The notes beneath the pieces were generated by a model, which was not told the origin of the DNA, ran no database searches, and worked only from the letters and a program-made list of their open reading frames with translations. Positions 22,987 through 36,700 of a stretch of 64,000 nt of DNA are shown piece by piece. Numbering within the stretch: position 1 is the first letter of the stretch; the number at the start of each line of letters is the position of its first letter. The DNA is from Sesamum alatum (lineage: Eukaryota > Streptophyta > Magnoliopsida > Lamiales > Pedaliaceae), in the NCBI GenBank assembly GCA_034509735.1, contig JACGWO010000004.1:20751395-20815394 (forward strand), given 5' to 3'. The position numbers and the translations under genes were made by a program.

Positions 22987-25547
22987 TAGGCGCCCAATAA
23001 AAAAAATAGGTGGGAAAAATGAAACTAGGAACGTTCCAAATATTTCAGTGACCATTCCAATTGTAGGTCCAAAATTTTGATTTCGCGCCTTCTGAAAAAT
23101 GGGTGGGAAAATCAAATTTTGGAGCGGTTACTTTATCTTCAACCGTTACATTCATCGCATTTGAACAGACCATTCCTATAAGTACTCATGAACAGTTCCT
23201 AAGTTATTATTATAAATTATTGTTCCTAAGTTAATATACAACCTTTCCAAATTGTGTTCCTGTAATGTGTATTTTACCTAATTGTGTATAGTATTGGAGT
23301 TAGGTGTTATAATAGACATAACTCGAGGGTTTACTCCATTGCCGCAAGGCCGTAGTCGGGGCTATGGCTGTGTACGTGGTAGGGTGGTTCGACCACCTAC
23401 CCCTGATACTTCTGATGCTCTAGAAGCATCGAGTCAGCACCTCCCGACACCTCCGACCGCTTCTGTAGCAGATGAGCCTCCACAGAACCCGTTAGTTGAC
23501 CCGACACCGCCCGACCCATCTACCATGATGCCCTGGACATGCCCGGTGGGGGGGGGGGATCCTTTGCGCCTTCCCCCAGACCATCATCCGTTTCACAACC
23601 ACCTGCAGCACCTCAAGAGCAAGTTCCTTTGCCAAGGCCGTGTAAGTTCTTTAATTTTTTTTAATAAACAAATAACAACATTTTTTATACTTGAATACTG
23701 ATAAAAATATTCCCAACGATAGAGATGATCGGAACTTCCACTCTTGCATTGGCTCAGTAGTTTCGGGCCACATCACAGAGTCGTGGTACCGCTATAAAAG
23801 GATCCCCGATCCAAGAAGAATTTATGGTTTGAGGAGCTGAAGGTACATAGATATTATATTTCTTTATATTAGAATTTGATATTACATTTATTTTGTTGTA
23901 CTAATACCTGAATTGCTTTCTTGTCTTGCAGCACGTACATTGGTGGAATTTCCCGGAGAAACTAATGCAAGATTTTTTCAATAGCTACGCAAGCTCCTGC
24001 TTCAGTAAAAGATTCAAAAGCCAGGGAGAAGGGTACACAACCCAAATGGTTGGGGGATGACATTTGGCATGACCTCCAAGTGTACCAGGATTTCGAGAAG
24101 TTCAAGGGAAAAGTCAGCGAAGAATAAGGCTAATCGGGTGGCTAACTCTGCAGCGACCAACACCGTCTACCGTGGGGTTCCTCCTCGGTTGGCATGTATA
24201 AAAAGGAAGCTCATAAGTAGGTTTAATTTTTACAATTTTAATTGCTTTTATTAATGTTTTAAATCTACAAATTTCTTACTTATTCAAATATCTATGCAGG
24301 AGCCTAAACTCTGCCATCCGCCTAAACGAATGGAGGTATTGGTTGACTGCTACAAAAAGAAGACGGATGATACCTGGAGCGGGAAGCGGGTCAAGGAGAT
24401 CGTAGTAAATTCTTCAATATTTTTTAAAAAAGTAAATTTTAGTTATTTAATAATAAATTTTATTAGTTATTTACTAATAAATTTTATTATTTATTGACAA
24501 CTAAAGTTTGTTTAATTATTTTCAGGAGACATACCAGAGGCTGCTCGAGGAGCGTGCCTCTTAGCCCACACTGGGGGAGGTGGCTTTATCAGCTGGCAAT
24601 GCTTCAATTGTCCAAGAGGACCAGCTGTGGGCTGAGGCTGCCGGGGGGAGGTAGCAGGGCTAAATCTTGGTCCAATGCGTTCATGTCAGACATCGCCTAA
24701 CCATGGACCACATATGTCCGACCATCTTCCTTCACTACTGCCCTGTTGCAGAATGACCCGGACGTTGCTACCGAGCTCGATAAAATGATGTTGGTCTTGA
24801 GTGCCTTTTGCGACAAAGTGGGGATGTCACAAATATTTTTTGAGGTGCAACTGGCTACTGATGCCGCAATCGAGGGAGCAATGCAACCGGTAGCCAGGAT
24901 GCTGCAGACCCGGAGCCGACCGATGAGCTACCGCCTGAGCCATTAAAGTCGGATTTATTTTAATTTTTATTTTATACCCTGTGTAAAACGATATTATTTA
25001 CTTTTTAATTGATTATAATTTTATTTGACAAATTATGGTCCCTAAAAATTTATTTTTAATAAAATATTAAAAATATAAAATGATATTGTTATAAAACATA
25101 ATAAATATTTTGGCATGGATTTTGGGACGAAAATTGTCAGAAATGTCGTCCTAATCACATATTATGGCTTACTCTAATTAGGGACGGATTTTGAGACGAC
25201 AGTCATCCCAAATTACGTCAGAATATTTACGAATAAAACTTGTGGCCAATTCGACCCATATTCCGCTCCAAATGCATTTCAATTCTCAAAATAATTTGCG
25301 ACGGTTTCGATGGATATTTACGATGATAAAATATTCGAACAATTTTTCCGACTAATTTCTAACAAAATTTTCTGACGTATTTTTTGACGAAAATATATAA
25401 AATTTCCTGCACAAAAATCATCGCAAACACTCAATTCGTCCCAAATTCTGTTCCAAATAAAACTCTATTTTTTCATCCTATGAAGAATCTTTCAACGGCA
25501 CTAACGGACCATCAGAACTCCGTTACAAATATTCCGACAGAAATGCG
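22987..25547 (+). mobile_element. CACTA (En/Spm) transposon fragment 1
   Basis: The left part (about 22987-23270) matches the internal repeat region of the intact CACTA element at about 45180-45260, including the AGGTGGGAAAAATG-type stretch and AGGAACG/GTTCCTA motifs. It continues into a decayed TNPA-type gene (23282-24945) and then an AT-rich tail with repeated GACGA-type motifs. Neither terminus is present: the left is cut by element C and the right by a Gypsy LTR. Confidence 0.7.
23282..24945 (+). pseudogene. Decayed CACTA TNPA-like gene (Transposase_24, Ptta/En/Spm type)
   Basis: This is a degenerate multi-exon gene encoding a DNA-binding accessory transposition protein. The first exon is Arg/Gly- then Pro-rich, like the other CACTA copy at 47647. 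Later exons carry recognisable blocks: HVHWWNFPEKLMQDFF (about 23932), KSAKNKANRVANSAATNTV (about 24110-24170) and PPKRMEVLVDCYKKK (about 24308), the last being the LGRP..QMELFSRCYKKK block of the family. Exon ends carry plausible AG and GTA borders. Stops and frameshifts occur between the blocks, so it is not functional as it stands. Confidence 0.72.
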
Positions 25548-27450
25548 TGTGTATCACCCCCTATACCACTACGCTCTACCACTAAATATAATACATCATC
25601 CATCATAAAACTCGTTTTACAAGAAAATTTGATTACACCAATAAATCGTGAAATATAAATTCAAATAAAAATCTAATTTCTATGTAGTTATATAGCTGAA
25701 GACCTCAACCCAAGATATCACTGCTGACCCACCTAATAAAACTAACAGCACGGCTTATGATCCAATTCAATTAGTCACTGTGACTTATATCCTGAAAAAA
25801 AAATACGTGGCAAGGAATGAGCTGCCTACTCAATAAGTATAGCTAATAAACCTATATACATCCATTGATACATGCCATGAAATAAACAAATAAATAATCA
25901 ATATACACTCACCACAAAGTCATAAAGTAATCAACATCATAATTACACATCAATCCATAGAACGACATATATATCTGAAATTTCAGTTTATTTCTGAGGC
26001 CCTGCTTACTCTAATTGGAGTACATCAGTCAATGGTTTTGTCGGCTATCATTATCTCAATCAATGTCATATCATTTACAGCACAGGATACCCATCGAATG
26101 TGATATCCCCACACTATCTGAGTGTGTAGCAATATCAGCACAGGACATCACAACGAACATGGCATCCCCACACCACCCCAGTGTGTAGCTATCAGCACAG
26201 GATATTCCCCGCTACTTGGAATACCCCGGTACCCTACACGCCATGGTACCTAGCTTATATTCATTTTTCTCATCACATCGTCATCAACCACATCATCATA
26301 AACCATTGACTATATTCCCCAACTAGGTAAGTCATCTATATATCTCAATTTAACGATATACTTATAGTAAAAGGAGCTGATCAATCCTCTACTGTATCAT
26401 CACAGAAGAGGATATAATACGTATAATCACTATATCAAGAATATTATACATTCTAGATAAAATATTAAATAACATTGATTCATTCTCCATCAATCTTCTA
26501 ATATTTCATTTGTATTGAAATTCAAACCTCCGTTCCATTTTTTCGTCTAAATATTAGACGCTATAAACTCCCCCGGTATATATCTATTTATCTATTAACT
26601 CATAAAAGCTTATTCTATCAAACCCCTCATGTTTTTATAGTTATCGTCCTCTATAATATCCCTAAATGAAATTACTACAAATATCCCATATTTCTTTTTA
26701 ATAAATATAATGTTTTTCAAATACAATTCCCTAATATTTCTCAATTATAATTCTCTACTATTCCTATTAATTTCTGCCAATTTTTCACTATAATAACAAT
26801 TATTTAAACACTAATGTATATAATTATGTATTTGGTTAATAAACCCGATCAATTTGAATAGACCATTATAACAACTACTAAATCTAGTAGGTTATATAAT
26901 TTTAACTTATTAGCTATAATATTCCAGTCCAATTAAATATATACCCAAACGCTAATTTATATAAATACTCAAATTTAATAAATTTTTTGATTAAATAGTA
27001 AATCGAATAGTGTAAAGTATATTTAATAAATGCACTAATTAAATAATATTAATATAATAATTAATTTAGAATTTATAAGAAAATATACTCACCTGTTTTT
27101 CGGCGTCCGAGAATTACGTTTTAGTATGTGTAATGTGTTTAATTGCTAATGTAAATGTTGAATTGCAACTTTAGTAACAATTAATCAACATCCTTACACA
27201 TCTATGGGAAGCCACGTGTTGCCCCTTTTCCAATTCTCATCATTTTCTTTTTTTTTTCTTTTATCAAAATTACAAATTAAATTCCCAACTTTTAAATATA
27301 TATATATATATATTTTATAAAGCTCTAATTTAGTCCTCTCAAATTTTAATATATTTATAATTTCAACCTATAACTTATAATTAAATTTATATTTGCTTAA
27401 TAATTATTAATTAGTCTCTTAATTATGAATAAAATTCTCTGGATGTCACA
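25548..27450 (-). repeat. 3' LTR of a Ty3/Gypsy retrotransposon, about 1.9 kb
   Basis: On the minus strand it starts TGTGACATCC at 27450, right after a polypurine tract, and likely ends with ...GGTGATACACA at 25548. The start is firm because pol and polypurine tract precede it. The far end is inferred from the terminal match and the return to CACTA-like sequence. There is no second LTR in the window. Confidence 0.7.
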
Positions 27451-27463
27451 TTTTTCCCCTCCT
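27451..27463 (-). other. Gypsy polypurine tract
   Basis: TTTTTCCCCTCCT on the plus strand is a purine run on the minus strand, directly before the LTR. Confidence 0.7.
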
Positions 27464-27842
27464 AATAAAAATTTCGTCCCCAAAATTTAACTAACTTACC
27501 CGTTTAATGGAATAAATAAGGGTACTTCTCTCTCATATGCTCCTCAACCTCCCATGTGGCTTCTCTTGGGGAGTGATGACTTCACCTCACCTTTACCATT
27601 GGTATCTCTTTATTTCTCAATTTCCTTACGTTTCTGTCCATTGGCTCTTCCACATATGTCAACTCCTCGGAAATCTCTATTTCCAGTTCACGGATAACAT
27701 GGCTAGGATCTGATCGATATCGTCATAGCATCGAAACATGAAACACATCGTGTATCTGCGACAACTCTGCTGGCAGTGCTAGTTGATACGCTAGTGGTCG
27801 GATTCTTTCAATAATTTCATACGGTCCAATATAGCTCTGTCC
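27464..27842 (-). pseudogene. Ty3/Gypsy pol C-terminus (integrase C-terminal module)
   Basis: The minus strand encodes the end of a Gypsy polyprotein: IGPYEIIERIRPLAYQLALP followed by ELSQIHDVFHVSML, the conserved module after the integrase core. Further on, with a frame change near 27722, come traces of the PSHVI, YVEEP, LRNKEIPMVKV and EATWE blocks at the pol end. Upstream parts (integrase core, reverse transcriptase, gag) are missing, cut near 27843 by foreign sequence. Confidence 0.85.
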
Positions 27843-27990
27843 CTGATGAGACACAACACTCATCCAATGAATGCAATCCTTAGTGCAAGTCTCTATAGGA
27901 CCCTCACGAGTTTTGATAGCATATTTCTTCATTTTGCCCCATTCGAATCTTTGCTGGAGGCATATAAATGTGTTGAGCATCTGGAATAAT
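27843..27990. other. Filler at the Gypsy break, partly Copia LTR-derived
   Basis: About 27843-27905 resembles a piece of the Copia LTR (compare 22636-22700 and 55888-55950; shared landmarks CACTCATCCAA and TTAGTGCAAGTCTC). The next 80 bp are unassigned, and the AT-rich array starts near 27990. The frame across this junction is a chance fusion. Confidence 0.5.
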
Positions 27991-30900
27991 ACTTCTATAA
28001 ATTTAAAAAAAATTATACTATTAGTGTGTTTAACTAATTTATTAAGTATGACACATGCAAATAAAGTTTATATTGATTTATAAAAACATCCAATATCATT
28101 TATTTTATGTAACATGTCTTGTATTTTTTCAATATTTTTAAGGGTTAATTACACTTACACCCCCTCTGAGAATGTATAATTACACTTTCCCCCAAAAAAG
28201 TTTTGAAAATTACACTTACACCCCCTTCGAAAATTCTCTGTTTACACCTCACCCCCATCTGTTAGAGTTTGGACGAAAAATATTCACGTCAACAAAAATA
28301 ATTACACAAATTTTTAATTTTGCCCATCATTTAACATTCTCATGTATATTTTTGTACTTATAAGAGGATAAGTGTAACGTATATGTATGGAGTGAGGCCA
28401 ATATTATTATATTTTTTCCTTATAAGTACAAAATTATTACACGAGAATGTTAAATGAGAGGTAAAATTGAAAATTTATGTAATTATTTTTGTTGAAATGA
28501 ACATTTTCCGCCCAAACTTTAACGAATGGAGGTCAGGTGTAAACAAAGAATTTTTAGAGGGGGTGTAAATGTAATTTCAAAACTTCTTTGGGGGAAAGTG
28601 TAATTATGCATTTTCAGAGGGGGTCTAAATGTAATTAATCCTATTTTTAATACGCAATAAATTATACTATCTTAAAACTAGCACATATGTGTTATTTTAA
28701 AAACTTTCAATATCATCTCCAATATTTCTGGCATTTTTTATAATATTTATATACAAATAAATAAATAATACTTTTAGTAATTTAAAAAAACTATATGAGA
28801 CAGTGTTATTATTGTGTATAACTAATTTATTAAGTATGACACATGCAAATAAAGTTTATTTTAATTTATAAAAACTTCCAATATCATTTATTTTATGTAA
28901 TATTTCTTGTATTTTTTTATATATCATATTTATATAATGTAAATAAATAAGATTAATATATATGCATTTAATATTTTTAATACACAATAAAATACACTCA
29001 ATTAAAACATGCTCATAAATTCAATGTCATCTCTAATATTTCTTGCATTTTCTATACATTATTTACATATTTTATTTTGATATACAAATAAATAATACTT
29101 TTATAAATTTAAAAGAACTATATGAGACAGTGTTATTAGTGTGTATAACTAATTTATTAAGTATGACACATGCAAATAAATTTTATTTTAATTTATAAAA
29201 ACTTCCAATATCATTTATGTTCTGTAATATCTCTTGTATTTTATTATATATCAAATTTATATATAATATATATGCATTTAATATTTTTAATAAACAATAG
29301 AATATACTTATTAAAACATGCACATAAATTTTATTTTGAAAACATTCAATATCATCTCTAATATTTCTTGCAATTTTTATATATCATTTACGTATTTCAT
29401 ATTTGTATACAAAGTTATACTTCTATAAATTTAAAAAAATTATACGAGACAGTGCTATTAGTGTGTATAACTAATTTATTAAGTATGACACATGCAAATA
29501 AAGTTTATATGAATTTATAAAAACATTCAATATCATTTATTTTATGTAACATGTCTTGTATTTTTTCAATATTTTTAATACACAATAAATTATTCGATCT
29601 TAAAACATGCACATAAATTTTATTTTAAAAACTTTCAATATCATTTCCAATATTTCTTGCATTTTTTTATAATATTTATATACAAATAAATAATACTTTT
29701 ATAAATTCAAAAAAATTATGAGACTGTGCTATTAGTGTGTATAACTAATTTATTAAGTATGACACATGCAAATAAAGTTTATTTTAATTTATAAAAACTT
29801 CCAATATCATTTATTTTATGTAATATCTCTTTATATTTTTTTATATATTATATTTATGTAACGTAAATAAATAAGATTAATATATATGCATTTAATATTT
29901 TTAATACACAATAAAATACACTATATTAAAACATGCACATAAATTTTATATTAAAAACTTTCAATGTCATCTCTAATATATCTTGCATTTTCTATACATT
30001 ATTTACATATTTTATGTTTATATACAAATAAATAATACTTTTATAAATTTAAAAGAACTATATGTGACAATGCTATTAGTGTGTATCACTAATTTATTAA
30101 GTATGACACATACAAATAAAATTTATTTTAATTTATAAAAACTTCCAATATCATTTATGTTCAGTAATATCTCTTGTAATACTTTTATAAATTTAAAAGA
30201 ACTATATGTGATAGTGCTATTAGTGTGTATCACTAATTTATTAAGTATGACACATGCAAATAAATTTTATTTTAATTTATAAAAACTTCCAATATCATTT
30301 ATGTTCAGTAATATCTCTTGCATTTTTTTTATATATCAAATTTATATATAATATATATGAATTTAATATTTTTAATAAACAATAAAATATACTTACTAAA
30401 ACATGCACATAAATTTTATTTTGAAAACTTTCAATATCATCTCTAATATTTCTTTCAATTTTTATATATCATTTACGTATTTCATATTTATATACAAATA
30501 AATAATACTTCTATAAATTTAAAAAAAGTTATACGAGACAGTTCTATTATTGTGTATAACTAATTTATTAAATATGAGACATGCAAATAAATTTTATATT
30601 AATTTATAAAACATCCAATATCATTTATTTTATCTAACATGTCTAGTATTTTTTCAATATTTTTAATGCACAATAATTATACTATCTTAAAACTAGCATA
30701 TAAATTTTATTTTAAAAACTTTCAATATAATCTCCAATATTTCTTTATAATGTTTATGTACAAATAAATAATACTTTTATAAATTTAAAAAAACTATATG
30801 AGACAGTGCTATTAGTGTATATAACTAATTTATTAAGTATGAAAAATGCAAATAAAGTTTCTTTTAATTTATAAAAACTTCCAATATCATTTATTTTATG

Positions 30901-33710
30901 TAATACCTCTTGTATTTTTTTATATACTATATTTATATAACGTAAATAAATAAGATTAATATATATGCATTTAATATTTTTAATACACAATAAAATATAC
31001 TATATTAAAACATGCACATAAATTTTATTTTGAAAACTTTCAATATCATCTCTAATATTTCTTGCAATTTTTATATATCATCTATGTATTTCATATTTTT
31101 ATACAAATAAATACTTCTATAAATTTAAAAAAAATAATTATACGAGACAGTGCTATTAGTGTGTATAACTAATTTATTAAGTATGACACATATAAATAAA
31201 GTTTATATTAATTTATAAAAACATCCAGTATCATTTATTTTATGTAATGTCTTGTCTTTTTTTCAATATTTTTAACACACAATAAATTATACTATCTTAA
31301 AACTTGCACATAAATTTTTTTTTCATATATCATTTACATATTTTCATATTTATATACAAATAAATAATACTTCTATAAATTTAGAGAAATGTGTATAACT
31401 AATTTATTAAGTATGACACATGCAAATAAAATTTATTTTAATTTATAAAAATTTTATATATCATATTTATATAATGTAAATAAATATGATTAATATATAT
31501 GGATATAATATTTTTACATGCTCATAAATATATATAATTTACATATTTCATATTTATATACAAATAAATAATATTTTTATAAATTTTAAAAAGGAACTAT
31601 ATGAGACCGTGCTATTAGTGTTATAAAGTTTATTTTGAGATTAATATATATGAATTTAATATTTTATTCAAATAAAATTTATTTTAATTTATAAAAATTT
31701 TATATATCATATTTATATAACGTAAATAAATATGATCAATATATATGGATTTAATATTTTTACATGCACATAAATATATATAATTTACATATTTCATATT
31801 TATATATAAATAAATAATATTTTTATAAATTTTAAAAAAGAACTATATGAGTCCGTGCTATTAGTGTTATAAAGTTTATTTTGAGATTAATATATATGAA
31901 TTTAATATTTTATTACATAATAAAGTATACTATATTAAAACATGCACATAAATTTTATTCAATATCATCTCTAATAGATATTTACATATTTTATATATAA
32001 GTATATAATACTTTTATAAATTTGAAAAACTATATGATACGGGTATAACTAATACACATAAATTTTATTTTGAAAACTTTCAATATCATCTCTAAAATTT
32101 CTTGTAATTTTTATATATCATTTACGTATTTCATATTTGCATACAAATAAAGAATGCTTCTATAATTTAAAAAAATTATACGAGATAGTACTCTTAGTGT
32201 GTATAACTAATTTATTAAGTATGACACATGCAAATAAAGTTTATATTAATTTATAAAAACATCCAATATCATTTATTTTATGTAACATGGCTTATTATTT
32301 CTTCAATATTTTTAATACATAATAAATTATACTATCTTAAAACATGCACATAAATTTTATTTTAAAAACTTTCAATATCATCTACAATATTTCTTCCATT
32401 TTTTATATATCATTTACATATTTTATATTTATATACAAATAAATAATACTTTTATAAATTTAAAAATACTATATGAGACAGTGCTATTAGTGTGTATAAC
32501 TAAATTATTAAGTATGGCACATGCAAATAAAATTTATTTTAATTTATAAATACTTCCAATATCATTTATTTTATTTAATATCTCTTGTATTTTTGTATCT
32601 ATCATATACATATAGCGTAAATAAATATGACTAATATATATGCATTTAATATTTTTAATACACAATAAAATATATTATATTAATACATGCTCATAAATTT
32701 TATTTTAAAAACTTTCAATATCATCTCTAATATTTTTTGCAATTTTTATATATTCTTACATATTTTATATTTACATACAAATAAATAATACTTTTACAAC
32801 TTTAAGAAAACTATACGAGACAGTGATATTAGTGTGTATAAACTAATTTATTAAGTATGACACATACAAATAAAGTTTATTTTAATTTATATAAACTTTC
32901 AATATCATATTTATATACAAATAAATAATACTTCTATAAATTTAGAGAAATTTTTATAACTAATTTATTAAGTATGACAAATGCAAATAAAGTTTATTTT
33001 AATTTATAAAAAATTTATATATCATATTTATATAACATAAATAAATATGATTAATATATATGGATTTAATATTTTTTACATGCACATAGATATATATCAT
33101 TTACATATTTTATATTTATATACAAATAAATAATATTTTCATAAATTTAAAAAAAAAGTATATTAGACCGTGCTATTAGAGTTATAAAGTTTATTTTGAG
33201 ATTAATATATATGCATTTAATATTTTCATTACACAATAAAATATACTATATTAAAATATGCACATAAATTTTATTCAATATCATCCCTAAATATTATTTA
33301 CATATTTCATATTTATATACAAATATATAATACTTATATAAATTTAAAAAAAAAACTATATGATACAATGTTATTAATGTGTATAACTAATTTATTAAGT
33401 ATGACACATGCAAATAAAGTTTACTTTAATTTATAAAAACTTCCAATATCATTTATTTTTCTGCAATATCTCTTGTATTTTTGCATTTTTTATATATCAT
33501 CTACATACTTCATAGTTATATACAAATAAATAATACTTCTATAAATTTAAAAAAATTATGACAGTGCTAGTCTGCATTACTAATTTATTAAGTAATATCA
33601 TTTCTTTTCTGTAATATCTCTCTTATTTTTTTATATATTATATTTATATAATGTAAATAAATATGATTAATATATATGTATTTAATATTTTTAATACAAT
33701 ATTAATGAAT
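27990..33710. repeat. AT-rich degenerate tandem array, period roughly 270-345 bp
   Basis: A core of ATAACTAATTTATTAAGTAT with flanking CACATGCAAATAAA recurs at about 28031, 28819, 29146, 29467, 29742, 30086, 30230, 30557, 30822, 31166, 31396, 32204, 32497, 32840, 32957 and 33384. Most spacings are 265-345 bp, with a few short or long ones from deletions and insertions. The first 788-bp gap is explained by a 500-bp MITE plus its 9-bp duplication. Monomers are heavily diverged, so this is an old array. No coding potential is credible. Confidence 0.85.
28142..28641. mobile_element. Mutator-type foldback MITE 1, 500 bp, 9-bp TSD
   Basis: The left arm starts GGGTTAATTACACTTACACC and the right arm is its inverted copy, ending GTAATTAATCC; most of the element folds on itself. 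The duplication TATTTTTAA occupies 28133-28141 and 28642-28650. Nine bases is the hallmark of Mutator-like transposition. It carries no gene. It interrupts one monomer of the AT-rich array at a site intact in other monomers (for example near 29570), so the array predates it. Confidence 0.92.
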
Positions 33711-36700
33711 ATTCCCACATATTTGTTTATAAATATAATATATCAAAATAATGGTTTTATAAATTAAAATACTTATACAAAATGGTATAAACACTAATAA
33801 TTCAAACGATCTGGAACATGCACATATAAAACCATATCTGTATTTTACATATTCATATGACATAAATAATCATACACGTATACATATCTATTTATATTAT
33901 ATTACATAAACAAATATTTAAAGTTTTTTTCAATTTATTGAAATGCTAGAACTTTTAAATTATTAAATATTTTCATACACACTGCAAACAGTCTATTTTA
34001 CATAATTAAATATTTTCACACACACTGCATACAGTCTATTTTAAATACAGTTCGAAATGCATATCTATTTATGAATATAATATATCAAAATAATATTTTC
34101 TAAATTAAAATACTTACACAAAATAGTAAACCATCTGGAATATACACATAATTCTATATCTGTTTCTTGTATTTTACACATTCATATGACATAGATAATA
34201 TGATTATATATGCACACATATCATACAATATAATTATACAAAATAGTGCTTTAAAAATATAAAGCATCAAAACATGCCCCAAACATACGGTCATGTGCTG
34301 GTCTGACAGATAAAGTACCCTTAAAAATCTAAATCATGTTGTTCTCGAATGTTAAAAACATCTTAGACTCAAATAAAAACTATCAAGCAAATATAATTAC
34401 ACAAACTAAGTGGTGAGGCAATAGAATTTTAAGAACAAAGATAATCAGGCCATAATTATATACCAATTTCAAGAACATAATTTTATATATATTTTTTCGC
34501 ATTAAAATAACACTTGGGGAGCTGAACATCAGTGCGACAAGAAGAATAATAACTAAGGAAAGAAAATTCCCACCCACTACAAAAAATCAATGAATGCAAT
34601 GAATAACAAGAATACGAGTGCAGTGCCTGATCACGTAATAAGACTTTAATAAATACATAAACTGGGGAACTGAGCATCAGTCCGCCAACAAGAAAACAAG
34701 AATGATAAATGAGGAACGAAAACTTGCTTTAAATTAGTCAAAAGCGTGGGTCCAAAGCAAAGATGCTTGCCCTTAAAAATCAAGAATGTTATTTTCCAAA
34801 TGTTCAAAACATCATAAATAGAATTAAACAAAAACTACAAGGCACTCATAATTATTATGCAAATTAAGTGGAGATATTAACTAATCAAGGCAATACCAAG
34901 TTCAAGAACATAATTTATGCATTTTTCTGCATTAAAACAACACTGCATTTCGGCATTTGAATCAAAAAATAACAATTTTCAGCAGAAAATAGTTGTTGTT
35001 TTTCTGCAGAAAAAATGCTTTAATTTTCCTGCTGAAAACAACAAAGGTTTTCACACTTCAACACAAATATTAATGCGCAGTACTTATCATATGGTAACTT
35101 TGATCATGAAAATTTACAAAAATTATTAGAAATATTCAGTAATCAATGTCACAAAATTATATTAAAATAACTACATAAATGTTTCAAATTTTGTTGCAGT
35201 ATCCATTGATCAAATGTTACATCATTTTATCTAATGTTATAGAGTCCAAGAAAAATTGGGAGCTGAGCATCAGCCCGACAACACGAATGATAACTGAGGA
35301 AAGAAAACTTACCCAAAACTCGGTGTACTGAGGGTTCCCACAATCAAGATTACACAAACCAATGGGTCCAAAGCTAAGATGCTTGCCCACATAATTTTAT
35401 GCATTTTTCTGCATTAAGACAACACTATTTTTCTACATTTAAAGCAGAAAAGACAACAACGATTTTCAGCAAAAAGTTAGTTGCTGTTTTCTGCAGTTAA
35501 TGCAGAAAATAGAGCAGTTTAGTCCAGAAAAAATGACTGCAATTTTTCTGTAATCTCTCTTGTATTTTTGCATTTTTTGTATATCATATACATACTTCAT
35601 AGTTATATACAAATAAATAATACTTCTATAAATTTAAAAAAATTATGAGACAATGCTATTAGTGTGTATAACTAATTTATTAAGTAATATCGTTTATTTT
35701 CTGTAATATCTCTTGTATTTTTTTATATATCATATTTATATAACGTAAATAAATATGATGAATATATATACATTTAATATTTTTAATACACAATAAAATA
35801 TACTATATTAAATAGCCAAAAATATAATTATACCCAATTATTAATATTTCTTTATAAATATACCCACATATCTGTTTATAAATATAATATATCAAAATAA
35901 TACTTTTATAAATTAAAATACTTATACAAAATGGTATAAACACTAATAATAAAAAATGGTATAAACACTAATAATTCAAACAATCCGGAACATGCACATA
36001 TAAAACTATATCTGTATTTTACGTATTCATATAACAAATAATTATACACGTATACATATCTATTTATACTATATTACATAAACAAAAATTAATAAATATT
36101 TTCATACACACTGCAAACCGTCTATTTTAAATAATTAAAGATTTGGAACATGCACATCTAAAACCATATCTGTATTTTACATATTCATATGTTATAAATA
36201 ATTATACACGTATACATATCTATTTATACTATAATACATAAACAAATATAAAAAGTTTTTTTCAATTTATTCAAATGCTAGAGCTTTTAAATTATTAAAT
36301 ATTTTCATACACACTGCAAACAGTCTATTTTAAATAATTCAATATTTTCACACACACTGCATACAGTCTAATTTTAAATACAGTTCGAAATGCATATCTA
36401 TTTATGAATATAATATATTCTAAATTAAAATACTTACACAAATTCATATGACATAGATCAATATGATTATATATGCATACATATCATACAATATAATTTA
36501 TACAAAATATTGCTTTAAAATATAAAGCATCAAAGCATGCCCCCTAACATATGGTCATGTGCTGGTCTGACAGATAAAGTAGCCTTAAAAATCAAATTCA
36601 TGTTGTTCTCGAATGTTAAAACATCATAGACTCAAATAAAAAACTATCAAGCAAATATAATTATACAAACTAAGTGGTGAGGCAATAGAGTTTCAAGAAC

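Noticed and set aside
27990..33710. CRISPR-like regular repeats
   Set aside because: The repeats are about 300 bp, AT-rich and degenerate in a plant genome, with no short direct repeats and unique spacers, and no cas genes.
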